Positions 1-12,044 of a stretch of DNA of 64,000 nt are shown here, piece by piece. The DNA is from Polytrichum commune (Eukaryota > Streptophyta > Polytrichopsida > Polytrichales > Polytrichaceae). Where the stretch lies: assembly GCA_950295325.1 (NCBI GenBank), contig OX485804.1, positions 67,680,033-67,744,032 on the forward strand, given 5' to 3'. The notes under the pieces are model-generated. The model was not told the DNA's origin. It saw only the letters and a list, made by a program, of their open reading frames with translations, and ran no database searches. A program made the position numbers and the translations under genes. The stretch's first letter is position 1. Each line of letters begins with the position of its first letter.

Positions 1-1
1 A

Positions 2-1107
2 CGGTGTATTGGAGAGCAACTACAAAACGCCCTTAACGATAAAGGCCGAATTGGCAAAATTTATACCGGCCTAACGCAATTTATACTTGCCAAATACGGA
101 GGTTCTAAAGAAATTACCCGTATTAAATACCACCACTGTGTTAGATCACCTATCACTAGAACATTATTTCTGCTCAAGCATGAAGCCGGAGTCCACCTTA
201 AAAGTACAATAAACAACTTCCTCCTACACCCATCCCCACTCGAAAACGCGTGGATGCAAGAAGCACAAATGCTACAGGGTCTAAATTCCAACACCTCACT
301 TAAACTATTACACAAATTGCTTATACATAATATAACAACACTAGACCAAATTACCATGCCTAATGGCACCACACTAATGAACCTAGATGAATTCAAAATC
401 TACCACTCCACCCCTTCCAAACTCATCCAAAGTGCACTAAACATCGCTAATCAACTATTTTACCAACCTCTCTGCAATCATGAATGCCTCCTACCATGCC
501 AACGACATCATCCACCCAGATCCCTCAAAAACAAATATATACTAAGATACCACAACATTCTACCTCACCTACCGACTCCCCCCATACACCCCACAAACCC
601 TCCCATCCCCCCTCTACCCCCTCCCCCCAACAACATACTTAAGGACCCCCGACAATATCCCATATACAAAATACTTGATCACAAACAAAAACAATCTACC
701 GACCATAACGGAATAAAAAGAACAGTCACGTCATACCTATGTCAATGGACTACAACAAATAACCACACATACAATAAATGGCAAACTCCAAGGGACCTAT
801 ACCCCTATTGCGATGCCAACACATGCAACCACAACACCGTCCTACTTACCCACTACTACACGGAAAAACAACACAAACACTTCTCAAACATTATTAATGC
901 TTATTTCTCCACAGAACAACAAAGAGACACGAGATATGTCATACCTACCACAATAATCCCACTAGCACATATCTCTATTAATGAATGTAACCCAGAAAAT
1001 GACATCGAAACCAACTCCGATACTATCCAAATACAATTTGACGTCGTTCACATATACGAAGATAATGGTAGACACCTCATCACCATCCCGAAAACCAGAC
1101 TAATGTG
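2..1107 (+). pseudogene. LINE polyprotein, part before the hAT insertion (post-RT/connection region)
   Basis: The frame is open from base 2, so the reading continues from a start outside the window. It runs into the hAT element, where a chance extension of about 30 codons ends at 1198. The product is rich in Pro, Thr, Asn and His and contains a Pro-rich stretch (about 595-630). I see no RT palm motif (YxDD) in this part, so it is probably the region downstream of reverse transcriptase. Codon phase at the insertion point matches the frame after the element: removing the element and one target duplication restores the phase. Confidence 0.6.
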
Positions 1108-1344
1108 CAGGGTTGTCTATTGTGTCGTGACGGAGGGTAATCCCGACATAATGTCGTGCCGTCACTACACGTATCCGTCACGACATTATGCCGGATGATG
1201 TCTTTATCCTGCCGAACTTGAATTTTACCGAATTTTTTGTGTATTTACATTACCCCATTGCGGACACATAGGAGTTACGATGTCCACGTGTGATGACATG
1301 TCAGCAAAGTAGAGGTAAAGTGGGAAATAAAATTACTAGCGCCC

Positions 1345-1632
1345 GTCCGCCCTCGTTCCCCCCCGTTCCCCGTACCCTAACCCCCCTCCCTTAGCCCATT
1401 AACATGTTCCCTAACCCGTTCCCTCCCGTCCAACCCCCCCGTCCGACCCCCCGTCCGACCCTCCCTCACACCCGACCCCCCCACCCGACCCTACCCCCCT
1501 TCCGACCACCCTACCTGACCCTCCCCCCCCCCCCCCCCCGTCCGACCCCACGTCCCCCGCGTTCCCACACATCCGCCCGCGCTCCCCACCCGTTCCCCCC
1601 GTCCGACCCTCTCCCCCGTCCGACCTACACCC
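1345..1632. repeat. C-rich low-complexity tract (G-rich on minus strand)
   Basis: Irregular repeats of CCGTCCGACCCTCC-like units with runs of 4 to 15 C. The other hAT copy carries the same feature as GGGG runs at about 16540-16785. The open frames here are low-complexity translations, not genes. The minus strand has many closely spaced G-runs and could form G-quadruplexes (inference). Confidence 0.75.
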
Positions 1633-1859
1633 TCCTTAGTAATATTTTATTACTTTGATTTTAACAAAATGGTTAACACAATGGCAAAATGGTTTACATG
1701 CCAAGGGAAATATGCACATCCACGTCGGCATTTTTTGCCACATAGGACGCCACCTTGGCAAGAAGGTAAGTATTTTACCCACCCTACTAGGTTGACCCTA
1801 GTTTGACCCTACGAGGAGCCTATTGTGTCGTGACGGAGGGGTCCGACCCGACACGACGC

Positions 1860-4192
1860 TGTTGAAGACATTGACAACAAGCAAGTAGAGAAGCATTGAA
1901 TCTAGAGCTACAAACACCACCAAGAGGAAGAGGATCAACACCGAGCAATGGAACAACGAAGAAGAAGAGGAGCTCTCGGCCATGGAGCTCGGCCGCGGAA
2001 TTAGGCTCCCCTTCCCACGGCTTTACACACAAGACGCGCGGTTATAGGTCCCACTACCCACGGCAATGGGTGCCCAGCGGGTTTTTGAAGGAGAACTTAG
2101 GAATTAAGAAGAAAGGCTACTACATTAGCATTGAGGAATTAGTATTAGGCATTATGAAATATATTAGGACATATAGAAAATAGGATTTGAGATTCAAAGA
2201 CCATTAAAGAGGCAATATGGGAGGAATGAAAGATTTTGAGGATCAATGACTATGAGGCATAATAATGGAGTATATAGGAATGTAGTAGAATATGATTAGG
2301 GAATATATTAGAATGTAGGATCTTGAAGAGACATGATTATGGGGAATATAGCATGAAGAATTTTGAGGAAAACATGATCATGAATTATAGATGAATTTTA
2401 GATTCTTATGATACAAAAACATTATGAAGATACATTATGAGCATATAGGACAAGGATAGATTCTACTAGGATGATTAAATACAAATCATTGGAATCAAGC
2501 AAATGTGAAGACTTGATTACATTCTCAAAAGGAATTACAATGTAGCCACGACAAGGATATAGTAGAATCTTAGAGACTTGAACATTCAAATGGTAAAACG
2601 GTTACAACCGTTTAAGATAGATATTATCTACACATATCAAAGATAGTTAGTATCTAGGAAAGTGGAAGTTAATTGCCACTCTTAGCATAGATTTTGGATA
2701 GGAAGAGAAGACTATATAAGGGAAGCAAATTAGGAGACTATCACCTCATTTTCTACACAACGAAGTTATCTTAAATTTGAGTGTCAAGAATCACTTGAAG
2801 CTTTTGTAACTCTCCTCTCGAGGAACTTTTGCAATACACTTATCTTTTCTACAATATGAGTGATCTCTCTTATCTCTCCCTCTCAATTTGAACTACGAAT
2901 CGTCAATGGTACTTTGTAGCTTAAGTGATTGAGCAACCGAGAGTAGAGTAGATTGAGTAGACTCTTTTGAGAAAGAACTCAAAAGATAGTGTGAGGGTGA
3001 GAACAAAGCGCTCAAGACAATTTGGAGAATCAATGGAACTTTGAGAGAGATTGATATGAGAAAGTAATTGTCAATTTATATAACTTGAGTGAAGGAAGCA
3101 CGATTATCTCTCAAAGCGGAACTTATCATTTATCTCCTCAAAAGGGAATTATAAATATACATGTGATTGAATGATTGAAGAATTATATGCATGTTATGAT
3201 TTAAGCAAAACAACTTAACGATTGTAACTCCTTCAAAAGAGGAGAAGCTTATTATTGAAAACTACATAATTGACTTATAAGTATTATACATATTATACTA
3301 CATATTGATTGTTGAACTTATGATTAACAAGAATGATGAAGACATTAATTCATATCAAAGTTTGAATACATATGAATGAAGTAATATTGATATAAGATAA
3401 TCTACTTACTACAATTGTTATTGAAGCTTCTTACTTTAAAATTCTTTGTGAGTTGTTAGATGTCATTACAATTTGAAGGATTATCTATTCAAGAGAAGAT
3501 CTTTCTCTCTCTCTTGAGCAAAACTCAAGAGAGATAGGTTTATCTTCTCGTCATCAAGAAATACTTTGTAGTAAAAGTGTTTCTTCTCTTAAGATACTTT
3601 GTGAGTTGTTGGATGTCATTAACAATCAAAGAGGAGTTCTTTCTCTTGAATAAACCTCAAGATAGTTATAATTATTCTTGTCATTAAAACACTTTGAATG
3701 TTAAATGTGACATTGCAAAACAATCAATGATGTGTTCATGAAATTATAACTACTATATGCATACATGTCAAGTTACAATATTATAAGTAATAACACTTGA
3801 GTTTAAAAAGGAAGACTCAAGAATATTAGATCTTCTTCATCATTATAAGATTATTATCATTTGTGTGATTAATGTTTATGAACTACTAACATTAAGGATT
3901 CATACAATTTATTGAATACTATATTATTATCAAGGATATTGTTACACCTCTTGAAGCTTTCTTTAAATCTAATGGTTCTTATTATCAATGATGCCTTACA
4001 TTGAGAGTAAGAATTAAGATAATGAGATTGTGTTCACTCCAATAATTATATTCATATCATAAGGGATTATTAATTAGAGACCGAACATATTAATGAGGCA
4101 CGGTAGTTCTCAAGCGAATATAAATTTACGTGATGTCTCACCGTGAGTCTTCTTGAGCTAAATTGCAAGGGAACGACCCACGGGGTCCATCA
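1860..4192 (+). mobile_element. Solo LTR (2333 bp) inside the hAT element
   Basis: It starts TGTTGAAG and ends GTCCATCA, and is flanked by an exact 5-bp duplication GACGC (1855-1859 and 4193-4197). These are the hallmarks of an LTR insertion. It is AT-rich, contains no significant ORF, and has a TATA-like box in the plus orientation. No internal retroviral sequence is present, so it is best read as a solo LTR left by LTR-LTR recombination; a very short non-coding element is the alternative. Confidence 0.8.
2713..2720 (+). promoter_or_regulatory. TATA-like box of the solo LTR
   Basis: TATATAAG lies about 850 bp from the LTR start, followed by a transcribed-looking pyrimidine/adenine-mixed leader. 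Its position fits the U3/R boundary of a long LTR. The plus orientation assigned to the LTR rests mainly on this motif. Confidence 0.4.
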
Positions 4193-4243
4193 GACGCGTC
4201 ATGACGGCACGACCCCGTCATAATGTCACGATAGACAACCCTG

Positions 4244-6549
4244 CTAATGTGGTTATGGAAACAATACCAATTGGCAAAAAATACCACACATGGTTTAGAA
4301 CCGCCCACCCAATCTTTTGAAACCGAAATTGTTTGGTTATATCAAAGATACAAATACCGAATCCCGAAAAATGACCCACTCAAACGTGCCCAATACACAA
4401 TACCAACCCCAATATTAGATCTCCTAATAACCACATTCAATATCAACCAGTCATACTTCTCATCCCCAGTGACATGCCCCACGCAACTCACCCAATTCTA
4501 CTCGCCATTCTCGCGTGACATAATATTTGGATCCTTAGGGAAAGCATTTGACCACAAATGGCAAGGAATAGGATACGCTCACCCCACAACGCAACAGACT
4601 TACAACAAACCATTCACTGGGCTCGCATGGCGGCCCAAAATGATCCATATACAATCACTATACTTATATCTCCGGATACCGACTGGTACAAAAACCCAAA
4701 CCCGCACATAGGTCCATTCCTGGACACACACATCATTGCCTACTTTGCAGCCGATACGATTGCATATGAAGAACCCACAATACCTCCCGAACTCAATATT
4801 ACAAGAAAAGAACCGTCTACCCTACAAATATTATGTATCCACCACCAAAACAATAACATAGGCACCTATGAACAAATGAAATTACTAAAGGACATAGCAG
4901 ACAATTTCCAAATATTACAAAGCCACACCCAAATTGCACCACCCACCCCTTCAAACATCACAGTGAACTCTAGTAAAAAATGGTTTAAATCAAACTACCC
5001 AAATATACCCCCAAACAATAACATCCCCACCCCACAACTCCCAAACTACCAAACAAACCTACCACTAAAATTCCACACCCAATTCAACTACTACACTGAT
5101 GGCTCCTTTATGAAACCCAAAGAAATAACCCCTGGGGAATGGAGAAGAGAAAGAGCTGGATATGGTATCTACAGCCCCAAAGGGCTAAACATCGCTAATA
5201 GATTATATGGACATTAAAACATATTACGAGCAGAAATGAATGCTATACCCGAAACACTAAGCATTATCAACACACAATATTCCAACGAACTCGCATTCAT
5301 ATTCACAGACAGTCTAAATGTATTATACCTACTTAACACTCAAATTAAACACCCCACACTTCATAATAGTCACCCAGACCAAACCACACTAGCCTCCATG
5401 GTAAAAATTCTTCAAAAAAGGACACAACCAATTACACTATACAAAGTTAGAGCACACGTCAACATTGACGGCAATGAAAAAGCAGACAAACTAGCAAAAG
5501 AAGGATTAGAATTAGAGCACAGAATTGCCGCCCACCCATACGAACATGCCCACGCCACCCCTTACTATTACCAAAAAGACGTATGGGCCTCGATGGAAGA
5601 CGTTCCGGACAAAGGCCTAGTTAGATTCCTAGAAAAACAAATTAAAAAATATGATAGGGAAACGAACCTAGCAATCATGGTCACACAAACCCCCAACACC
5701 CGTAAATGGACAGAAAACATAGATATAGACAACGAGTTGTCGAACGAATTCTGGACAAATCCCGCTATCACCGACAAACAAAAATCATGCCTCATCAAAT
5801 TCCGCACATGAACCTACATGGGTAATGCGAGAAAACAAATTTTTTTTGGCCACCAAAGATTTCCCACTATCACGTGCTCCATATGCAACTCAAATGAACC
5901 AGATACATGGATACATGTATTACTTACAAGTAAACACCAACATATACACTCACTTAGAGTTAAAAGACATAACAAAGCAGTCGGAGAAATTAGGAAGCTC
6001 CTAATCTCATCAGAAAAATCCCGATGCTTTACTCTCATGAATGCTGGCACCTTCAATAACAACCCCCAAGAAAACACAGTCCCCAATTGGCTACTCCCCT
6101 GCACATGTAGTACACAAAGATGTCACTGTAACGCAAGATTTAGACCTGATATCCTCTGTGTTAAAGGACTACCATATCAAAATGCCCCTCCCAGCGATGT
6201 CGACCCTAACCTTACCATACAATTCATTGAATTCACATACTGCAATGACAGATTCTCCCCAGAAGTAATTGAAGCAAAAAATAACAAATACAGCCCACTA
6301 ATTGCTAACATTGCTTCCAAAGGATGGAAAATCGAACCACTTATTGTCATCACTGCTGGTGCCAGAGCGACTGCCCACATCCCATCTATGAAAGCACTAG
6401 AGACCAACTTCAAAATACGTATGGCCACCATCAAAAATACTTTCAAAAATATTAACACCATTGCAATACAATATGCTATGTCTATTCTCCTCCATAAAAG
6501 GAGAATTGAAAACCACCAACCACTCCCCCAAAATCCAGACCCCCCATAA
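4244..6549 (+). pseudogene. LINE polyprotein, part after the hAT insertion: RNase H, zinc knuckle, restriction-like endonuclease
   Basis: RNase H motifs in order: YTDGSF (5095-5112), RAEMNAI, FTDSLN and the HVNIDGNEKAD segment. They supply the D, E, D and D residues plus the active-site His. A knuckle CxxC-x9-H-x4-S follows near 5879-5940; the expected last Cys is Ser (AGT). Then come RPDI (about 6143) and EAKNNKY (about 6271), matching the PD...(D/E)xK...KY pattern of R2-type endonucleases. Damage: the reading switches frame between the two ORFs overlapping at 4558-4711; TAA at 5215 falls inside the RNase H domain; TGA at 5809 sits where a Trp or Arg codon is likely. The protein ends at 6549. 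Confidence 0.75.
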
Positions 6550-6727
6550 CTCAGAACTTAAAAGTTAGGGTAAGGGGCAAAGGGTATTATATTAGGCGTA
6601 GTTTACATTACTGGTTTCTTGTGTCTAAAGTGACTACTCTCGAAAGGGGGGAGTAGATCTTCTCCTTCATACCTCTGTCCTGTGGGCTTGGGATTGAAGG
6701 TAGATCGAACAGACACTCAATTCACGT

Positions 6728-6746
6728 CGGTCTCCTTCGGAGACCG
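6728..6746 (+). other. Hairpin near the LINE 3' end
   Basis: CGGTCTCC-TTC-GGAGACCG forms a perfect 8-bp stem with a 3-nt loop, about 10 bases before the element joins the satellite. Non-LTR elements often use a 3'-UTR structure for recognition by their RT. That role is inferred here from position alone. Confidence 0.45.
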
Positions 6747-6756
6747 AAGTTGTTAT

Positions 6757-7660
6757 TATTACACTTTTACATACATGCCTCAAAAATATTTGAATGAAAA
6801 TGTGGCCCTTCATAGTCCCACTCGATGACCCTCTCGGATCCGAGAGGCTCGTACCCTAGCCCATACACAACTAGGCCGAAACAGAAAACACAAGAAATAT
6901 ATACTTTTACATACATGCCTCAAACTATTTGAATCAAAATGTGGCCCTTCATAGTCCCACTCGATGACCCTCTCGGATCCGAGAGGGTCCTACCCAAGCC
7001 CATACATAACTAGGCCGAAACCGAAAACATATAAAATATACACTTAATCATATATGCCTTAAAACATTTCTATCAAAATCTGGCCCTTCAAAGTAATACT
7101 CGATGACCCTTTCGGATCCGAGAGGGTCCTACCCAGCCCATACACAACTAGGCCGAAACAGAAACCACAAGACATTTATACTTATACATACATGCATCAA
7201 GATATGTAAATCAAAATCTGGCCCTTCAAATCACTAATCGATGACCCTCTCGGATCCGAGAGGGTCCTACCCCAACCCATACACAAAAGGCCGAAACAAA
7301 AAACATATGAAATATATTCTTAAACATACATGCCTTAAAACATTTCAATAAAAATCTGGCCCTTCAAAGTAATACTCGATGACCCTCTCGGATCCGAGAG
7401 GGTCCTACCCTAGCCCATACACAACTAGGCCGAAATAGAAAACACAAAACATTTATACTTATACATATAGCCTCAAGATATGTAAATCAAAATCTGGCCC
7501 TTCAAAGCACTAATCGATGACCCTCTCGGATCGGAGAGGGTCCTACCCAATCCCATACATAACTAGGCCGGAACAGAAAACATATGAAACATACAGTCAA
7601 ACATACATGCCTCAAATCATTTCAATCAAGATCTGGGCATTATACATAGGTAGGCCGAAC
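6757..7660. repeat. BamHI-palindrome satellite array 1 (about 6 units)
   Basis: Tandem units of about 139 bp. Each carries a conserved ACATACATGCCT block, a TGGCCCTTCA block, the palindrome CCCTCTCGGATCCGAGAGGG and a TAGGCCGAAAC block. Palindrome centres lie near 6838, 6977, 7117, 7256, 7392 and 7530. The array stops at the LINE 3' end on the left and decays near 7660, before copy 1 of the ParB-methyltransferase gene. 7661-7765 shows nothing else recognisable. Confidence 0.92.
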
Positions 7661-7765
7661 CATGTGGTGTGAACAAGGGACATGGAAATTTAGAAAATGA
7701 AATTATAAAAAACTTAAATATAGAGAATACATAGGTGATGTAGGTTTCAAACGCACGAGGTGTTG

Positions 7766-10700
7766 TTAAGAACTTGGACTACCATGTTTATCATTTTCCT
7801 CGCCCTGGTCGGCCTCTATGTCTAGGAAATCTAAAACTAGTTTGTTGAAAGGCCGGGTGCGACTAGGAGGTGGGAACGGTGCTTCCGCCAAAACATGGGC
7901 AATGTCAGCAGCATACGAAGGGAGTTCAAACGTCGTCGAAGATGTTGCAAACATGTCCGCATTAAGGACACGAATCGGACTATCAATATGGACTCTGAAA
8001 ATATAGAACGAGACAACAAAAAAATGAGCACATGACAAACATTCGGAGTGGAGAAGATAGAAATCCGACCAAACAAGTTATAAGCCAAGAACGAACTTAC
8101 GCACACAGCAAATCGAAATTGCTCTCCGCCATCTTTCGGGAAGGAGGAGCAAAAACCGATCCTCATTTTGGGGCAACATACTGTGAAGTGTGTTCTTGGT
8201 AAGTCTCACGCATTGGGAGGAGGATGGACTTGAAGATATCGATATCCGACTCAAGCACCACAATATGGTGTTGAATGGATCGACATGCAATGACGGAACC
8301 TCCTAGAAGAACGAAATCCGAGAATGTGAGCAAAAGGTAATGAATGGGGAATGGAACAAGGAAAAAAAAACAAAACAATAAAGAACAAAGTCATGAGAAA
8401 CAAGGAGAAGAAAAACCAACCAAGGCCACATTGCCAATCCATGACAATGTCGTCCTTATTCGTGAGGACGGAGAAAATGATGGAGAAGAACTCGGGGCGC
8501 TTTTCACGAGCACCTCTCCAAGGCACGCCGTCTTTCCTCAGCGACTGGTTCTTTGAATCGGCGAAGCTATTGAGCCAACCATCTCTCTTGAGATTGTAAC
8601 CCATGTCTTCGAAGTCTGAGGTCCGGACATTCAAAAAAGAATCATTACGCACAAAAACCTTGATGAAGAACTTGTGAGTTTACAAGACATGAAAATATTT
8701 TAAATTAAGAATATAAAAATGCAAGGAAAAAAAAGACAAGAATACAAGACGATGAGGGAAAAAATGAATTACCAACTCCGATGAATTAGTAGGCGATTGG
8801 AGGTCGAGGTCATTCATGCCGAACCAGTCTTCGGCAACGTAGAAGTCCTCTGTATGTGCCCAGTCATGTATGAATCTAGATACGTGAGAATCAGCGGTGT
8901 GTGCAAAGACAAGAACACCGTCGTCATGGAAGTTGGCGTTTGCAAAGGCAAACAGAACCTCAAAGTAAGTCGAAGACCGCTTGTTCCATTGGGGAACATC
9001 CGACGATGATGACGAGATGCCCGATACACGGAGGTTCTCAGGCACATCTGCAAAGAGTAGATCAAGCCCTGTGTGCACTTTAGGCTTGGTATTAGGACGA
9101 GTACGACCCGCTTCAACTTGGAAAACAAAAATCCAAAAAAAAATATAAGAAAACAAGTGTTGAATTAAAATGAAAGAATGGGTAAACAAGAGAATGTTGC
9201 ACATACTTTAGTGATGAATTCTTGGATGCGGCGGTAAGCGGGAGGGGGAACTTTAGACCGCATGAGATCCGCTATGAGGTCCCCCATGTCGACATTCTCT
9301 ATCAAAGAGAAAAAAGAAGATTTCTTCGAAGAAGTTGCGGAGGTATCCGGAGCAATAACCTTCCTCTTTCGCGGCACGGATGGAATGGTGACAATGCTAT
9401 GGGACGGAACATGGTCCCGAGAAGGGGCAGAAGGAGTTGCCGTTGGACTTCCCACAACCATGGTAGCTGGAGCTGCAGTGCCCCGAACGGAGGCCTTTGT
9501 GTAAGAGCGGGTGGAGACTTGACTGGAGGCCACTTTTTTGCCTTTGGTCTTGGCCTTCACTGGTGCAACCTCCTTGTCAATGGTGGGAGGAGGGAGATTC
9601 TCATCTTCTTCCGGCTCTTCCTCCAATTCAATTATCTCAGGGGCAGAGGAAGCAAGGCTTTCGTAGAGGGGTTCTTCTACGTCGGAAACGAATCCACGAG
9701 AGTAATCCAAGTACCAACCACCAGGCACCAAATGCACGCGTGGGAATTTTACAAGTTGCATGGGAGTGTACACACAAAGCTTTGAGGTGTCATCGATCCA
9801 ATCGTCAAGGAATGTCGGCAAGGATGAAGAAGGAAGAGCATTCTTCACGACAAGCTCACGGTGAATGTACCTATACATTAGAGAACATGAGAACAAAGAA
9901 TTGGAGTTGAAAACAAAAGAAGATATTAACGCGAGAAGAAAATTGAAAACAAATACTGGTAAGCAACGCGCTTGATAGCTATGGGACCTTCCTTGAACTC
10001 CATGAAATTGAGTCCTTTGCTGAATTTCAAGTCTCCCTTGTCATCAAAATACACTCGAAAAGCCTTGTCCCACAAAATGAGCCTCCAATGTTCCACAAAA
10101 TAAGCAGGTTGCAAAAGATCTTCCGTTGAAACCCAGTCGATGTCGATGGAGAGTTCATTTTCAAATGAGGCGATCTCACCCTCAACCCCTTTCTCCAACT
10201 AAGATGAGAAAAGCATGAAGTCAAAAATGTGGCCTAACTAAACACAAGGTACCCAACACAGAAGGCAATATATTTCAACATCACAACCCAAAATCACAAT
10301 CCAAAAAGTATAAGGTATGGGAGCACCTGTGCCCAAAAAGAAGCTTTGTGAAGCCAGTCATCGAGGGTTTTCTCGCGAAGAGGAAGAGAAGACGGGAACT
10401 TGTTTTTGGTTTTGACCTCGGCGAGGGAATTCCACCACCGAAGCCATCTAGCCTTAAAGGAAGCATCTACATGTGTAGTTGCCACCTTTTGCAGTTTCTC
10501 AATAGTCATATCCGGGACGACGAAGGTGGAGAAATGACGGTCAATCTGAAAAAATGCATAGTGTAATGTAAGGGAATATACATAAAGCAAAAACACGAAA
10601 ACATAAAGGTACAGGGAAACAAAAATTGAAGAGGTCCAGGGAGTACCTCTTGGAAGAAGTCATCGCCGTTGCCCTTATGGGCGACTGAGATGAACTTCTT

Positions 10701-11997
10701 AAAGCTCCGAGATCGAATACTTTGGATCAATCTATCCCGAGTTTTTGTCATAGCATCCCAAATCCCAGTAGCAGATCTAAGAGCCTCGGGAGTGGATTCA
10801 CGGTATAACCGTGCAGCAGTATCTGCCGAATTCGAGATCTCTCTCTAAAACAAACAGAAATGTGGGTAAGGATTAATGCACAAAACATGAGAAAGGAAAA
10901 AACTAGAGTAAGGAGAAATATTACCTTGTACAAGAACTTGACGAAGACATCCAATGTGAGGGGATACCAAGTAGGACTCTTCTCCATCTTAGCCTCGCAC
11001 ATCTTGTAGTCGTCAACCGAAATGAGGTCCTTGAAATCCTTAAGCTTCATTTTTCCAAATGTACGAATGCGAAGCAATTTGGCAGGGAGGTTGTCCTTAA
11101 CATGATCGTGCTCCATGGACCTAAAAGACGAAGTAATGAGGGTCCAAAGAAAAATGAAACATAAAAGGAAACCGGAAAAGGCAAAGAAAGAAGGGAAAGA
11201 AAAGTAAACTTACCTATTGATGTCATTCATGGCATTCAAGAAGACGGCGGTGGAATTCCTTGCATCCATGACAATACAGTGAACAAAGATATGCCAATCT
11301 TTATCCAGCGAATGATGTTTATTAATGTGCCTCCACCAAGCCGACAAACGGTGGTTCCCTTCCCACACGTAGAACATCTTTCCAGAAAGGTGTTCAAGGT
11401 CAGGGTCATTTTAGAGCATGGCGTCGAATTCCTCATTGGCCTCTTGCCATAATGAACTCCAAGAATTGTGGATGTCATCGGAGACATGGAGTACCTCATT
11501 GAGGTTGTTGTAGGGAGAGACATGTACATCCAAGGCTCGGTCACTGTCACGGTAACCCATGACGAACTCATTTTCCAACCGAGCGACATCAACCTCGTTG
11601 ATGGGACGAACAAGTGGAAGACATCGCAAGCGGCACAAAGGGATAGAGAAACGCAACTTATGAAAAGGTTTCATTCGAACCCGGTGAATGACAACATTAG
11701 AGTATTCTTTTTGCGATCTCCGAATCAAGAGCTCAGTCTCCTCTGGGTTGGACTCATCAAGAGGACGCAAAGAGTCGGATGCAACTTGTGCATCATTCTA
11801 CAAGGGCAACCATAAAAACATAAGGTAATGCTAAAATTATTGAAAATACAATGAAAGTGAGGCCGCGTTTGGGATTCAACGAAAAACTCAAGGAGGGAGG
11901 CAGTGGCTTATAATCATACCAGAGGAACGTCCAATTGAACATTATGGTCATCCCCTGATGGATCCACTGATAGAATAAGATCCATGGATTGTGATTC
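7766..11997 (-). pseudogene. ParB/Srx-like domain-DNA N4/N6-methyltransferase-like fusion gene, copy 1
   Basis: I assign about eleven exons from GT-AG sites and homology to copy 2: 11920-11997, 11214-11797, 10925-11120, 10647-10844, 10327-10545, ~9965-10199, 9207-9870, 8773-9116, 8421-8670, 8101-8302 and 7766-7994. Exon 2 has a ParB-type region: LVRPINEVDVARLE, then EGNHRLSAW (cf. the (D/E)GxHRxxA signature of ParB/sulfiredoxin folds). Exons 3-6 are helical and unassigned. Exon 7 is a Pro/Ser/acidic linker. Exons 8-10 carry a methyltransferase-like module: FADVPENL at motif IV, PWRGAREKR (motif X region), then VMDWQCGLGGS and VLESDIDIF (motif I region), a beta-type order. TAA at 11411-11413 breaks the ParB exon. 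A first ATG may lie at 11985. Any 5' exon matching 30282-30560 is missing; satellite begins about 50 bp upstream. Confidence 0.65.
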
Positions 11998-12044
11998 CTA
12001 CCAAATACAAGAGAACATTGAAGTCGTAATCTGATCCAAATGTC

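Larger units (their letters stand above)
1108..4243. mobile_element. hAT-type non-autonomous transposon with nested solo LTR
   Basis: The ends are perfect 13-bp inverted repeats, CAGGGTTGTCTAT and ATAGACAACCCTG. They are flanked by an exact 8-bp duplication, CTAATGTG, at 1100-1107 and 4244-4251. An 8-bp target site with CAGGG termini is characteristic of the hAT superfamily. Without the nested LTR the element would be about 0.8 kb. It has no transposase and matches, in reverse orientation, the 728-bp copy at 16270-16997, including the sub-terminal CCGTCACGACA/TGTCGTGACGG palindromes and a C-rich stretch. It therefore needs a transposase supplied in trans. Confidence 0.88.
1..6756 (+). mobile_element. 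Dualen/RandI-like non-LTR retrotransposon, 5' part outside window, split by a hAT insertion
   Basis: The element runs in from the left edge and ends where the satellite resumes near 6757, without a poly(A) tail. Domains in order are a post-RT region, RNase H, a zinc knuckle and a C-terminal restriction-like endonuclease. RNase H combined with a C-terminal restriction-like endonuclease is known for the Dualen/RandI clade first described in green algae, which also carries an upstream APE endonuclease; that part would lie outside the window. The copy is dead: it has a hAT insertion at 1108-4243, a frame change near 4560-4700, two in-frame stops and a lost zinc ligand. The clade is inferred from domain order, not from a tree. 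Confidence 0.65.

Noticed and set aside
1404-1658. Pro-rich ORF
   Set aside because: C-rich tract inside the hAT element, not conserved as protein in the second copy.
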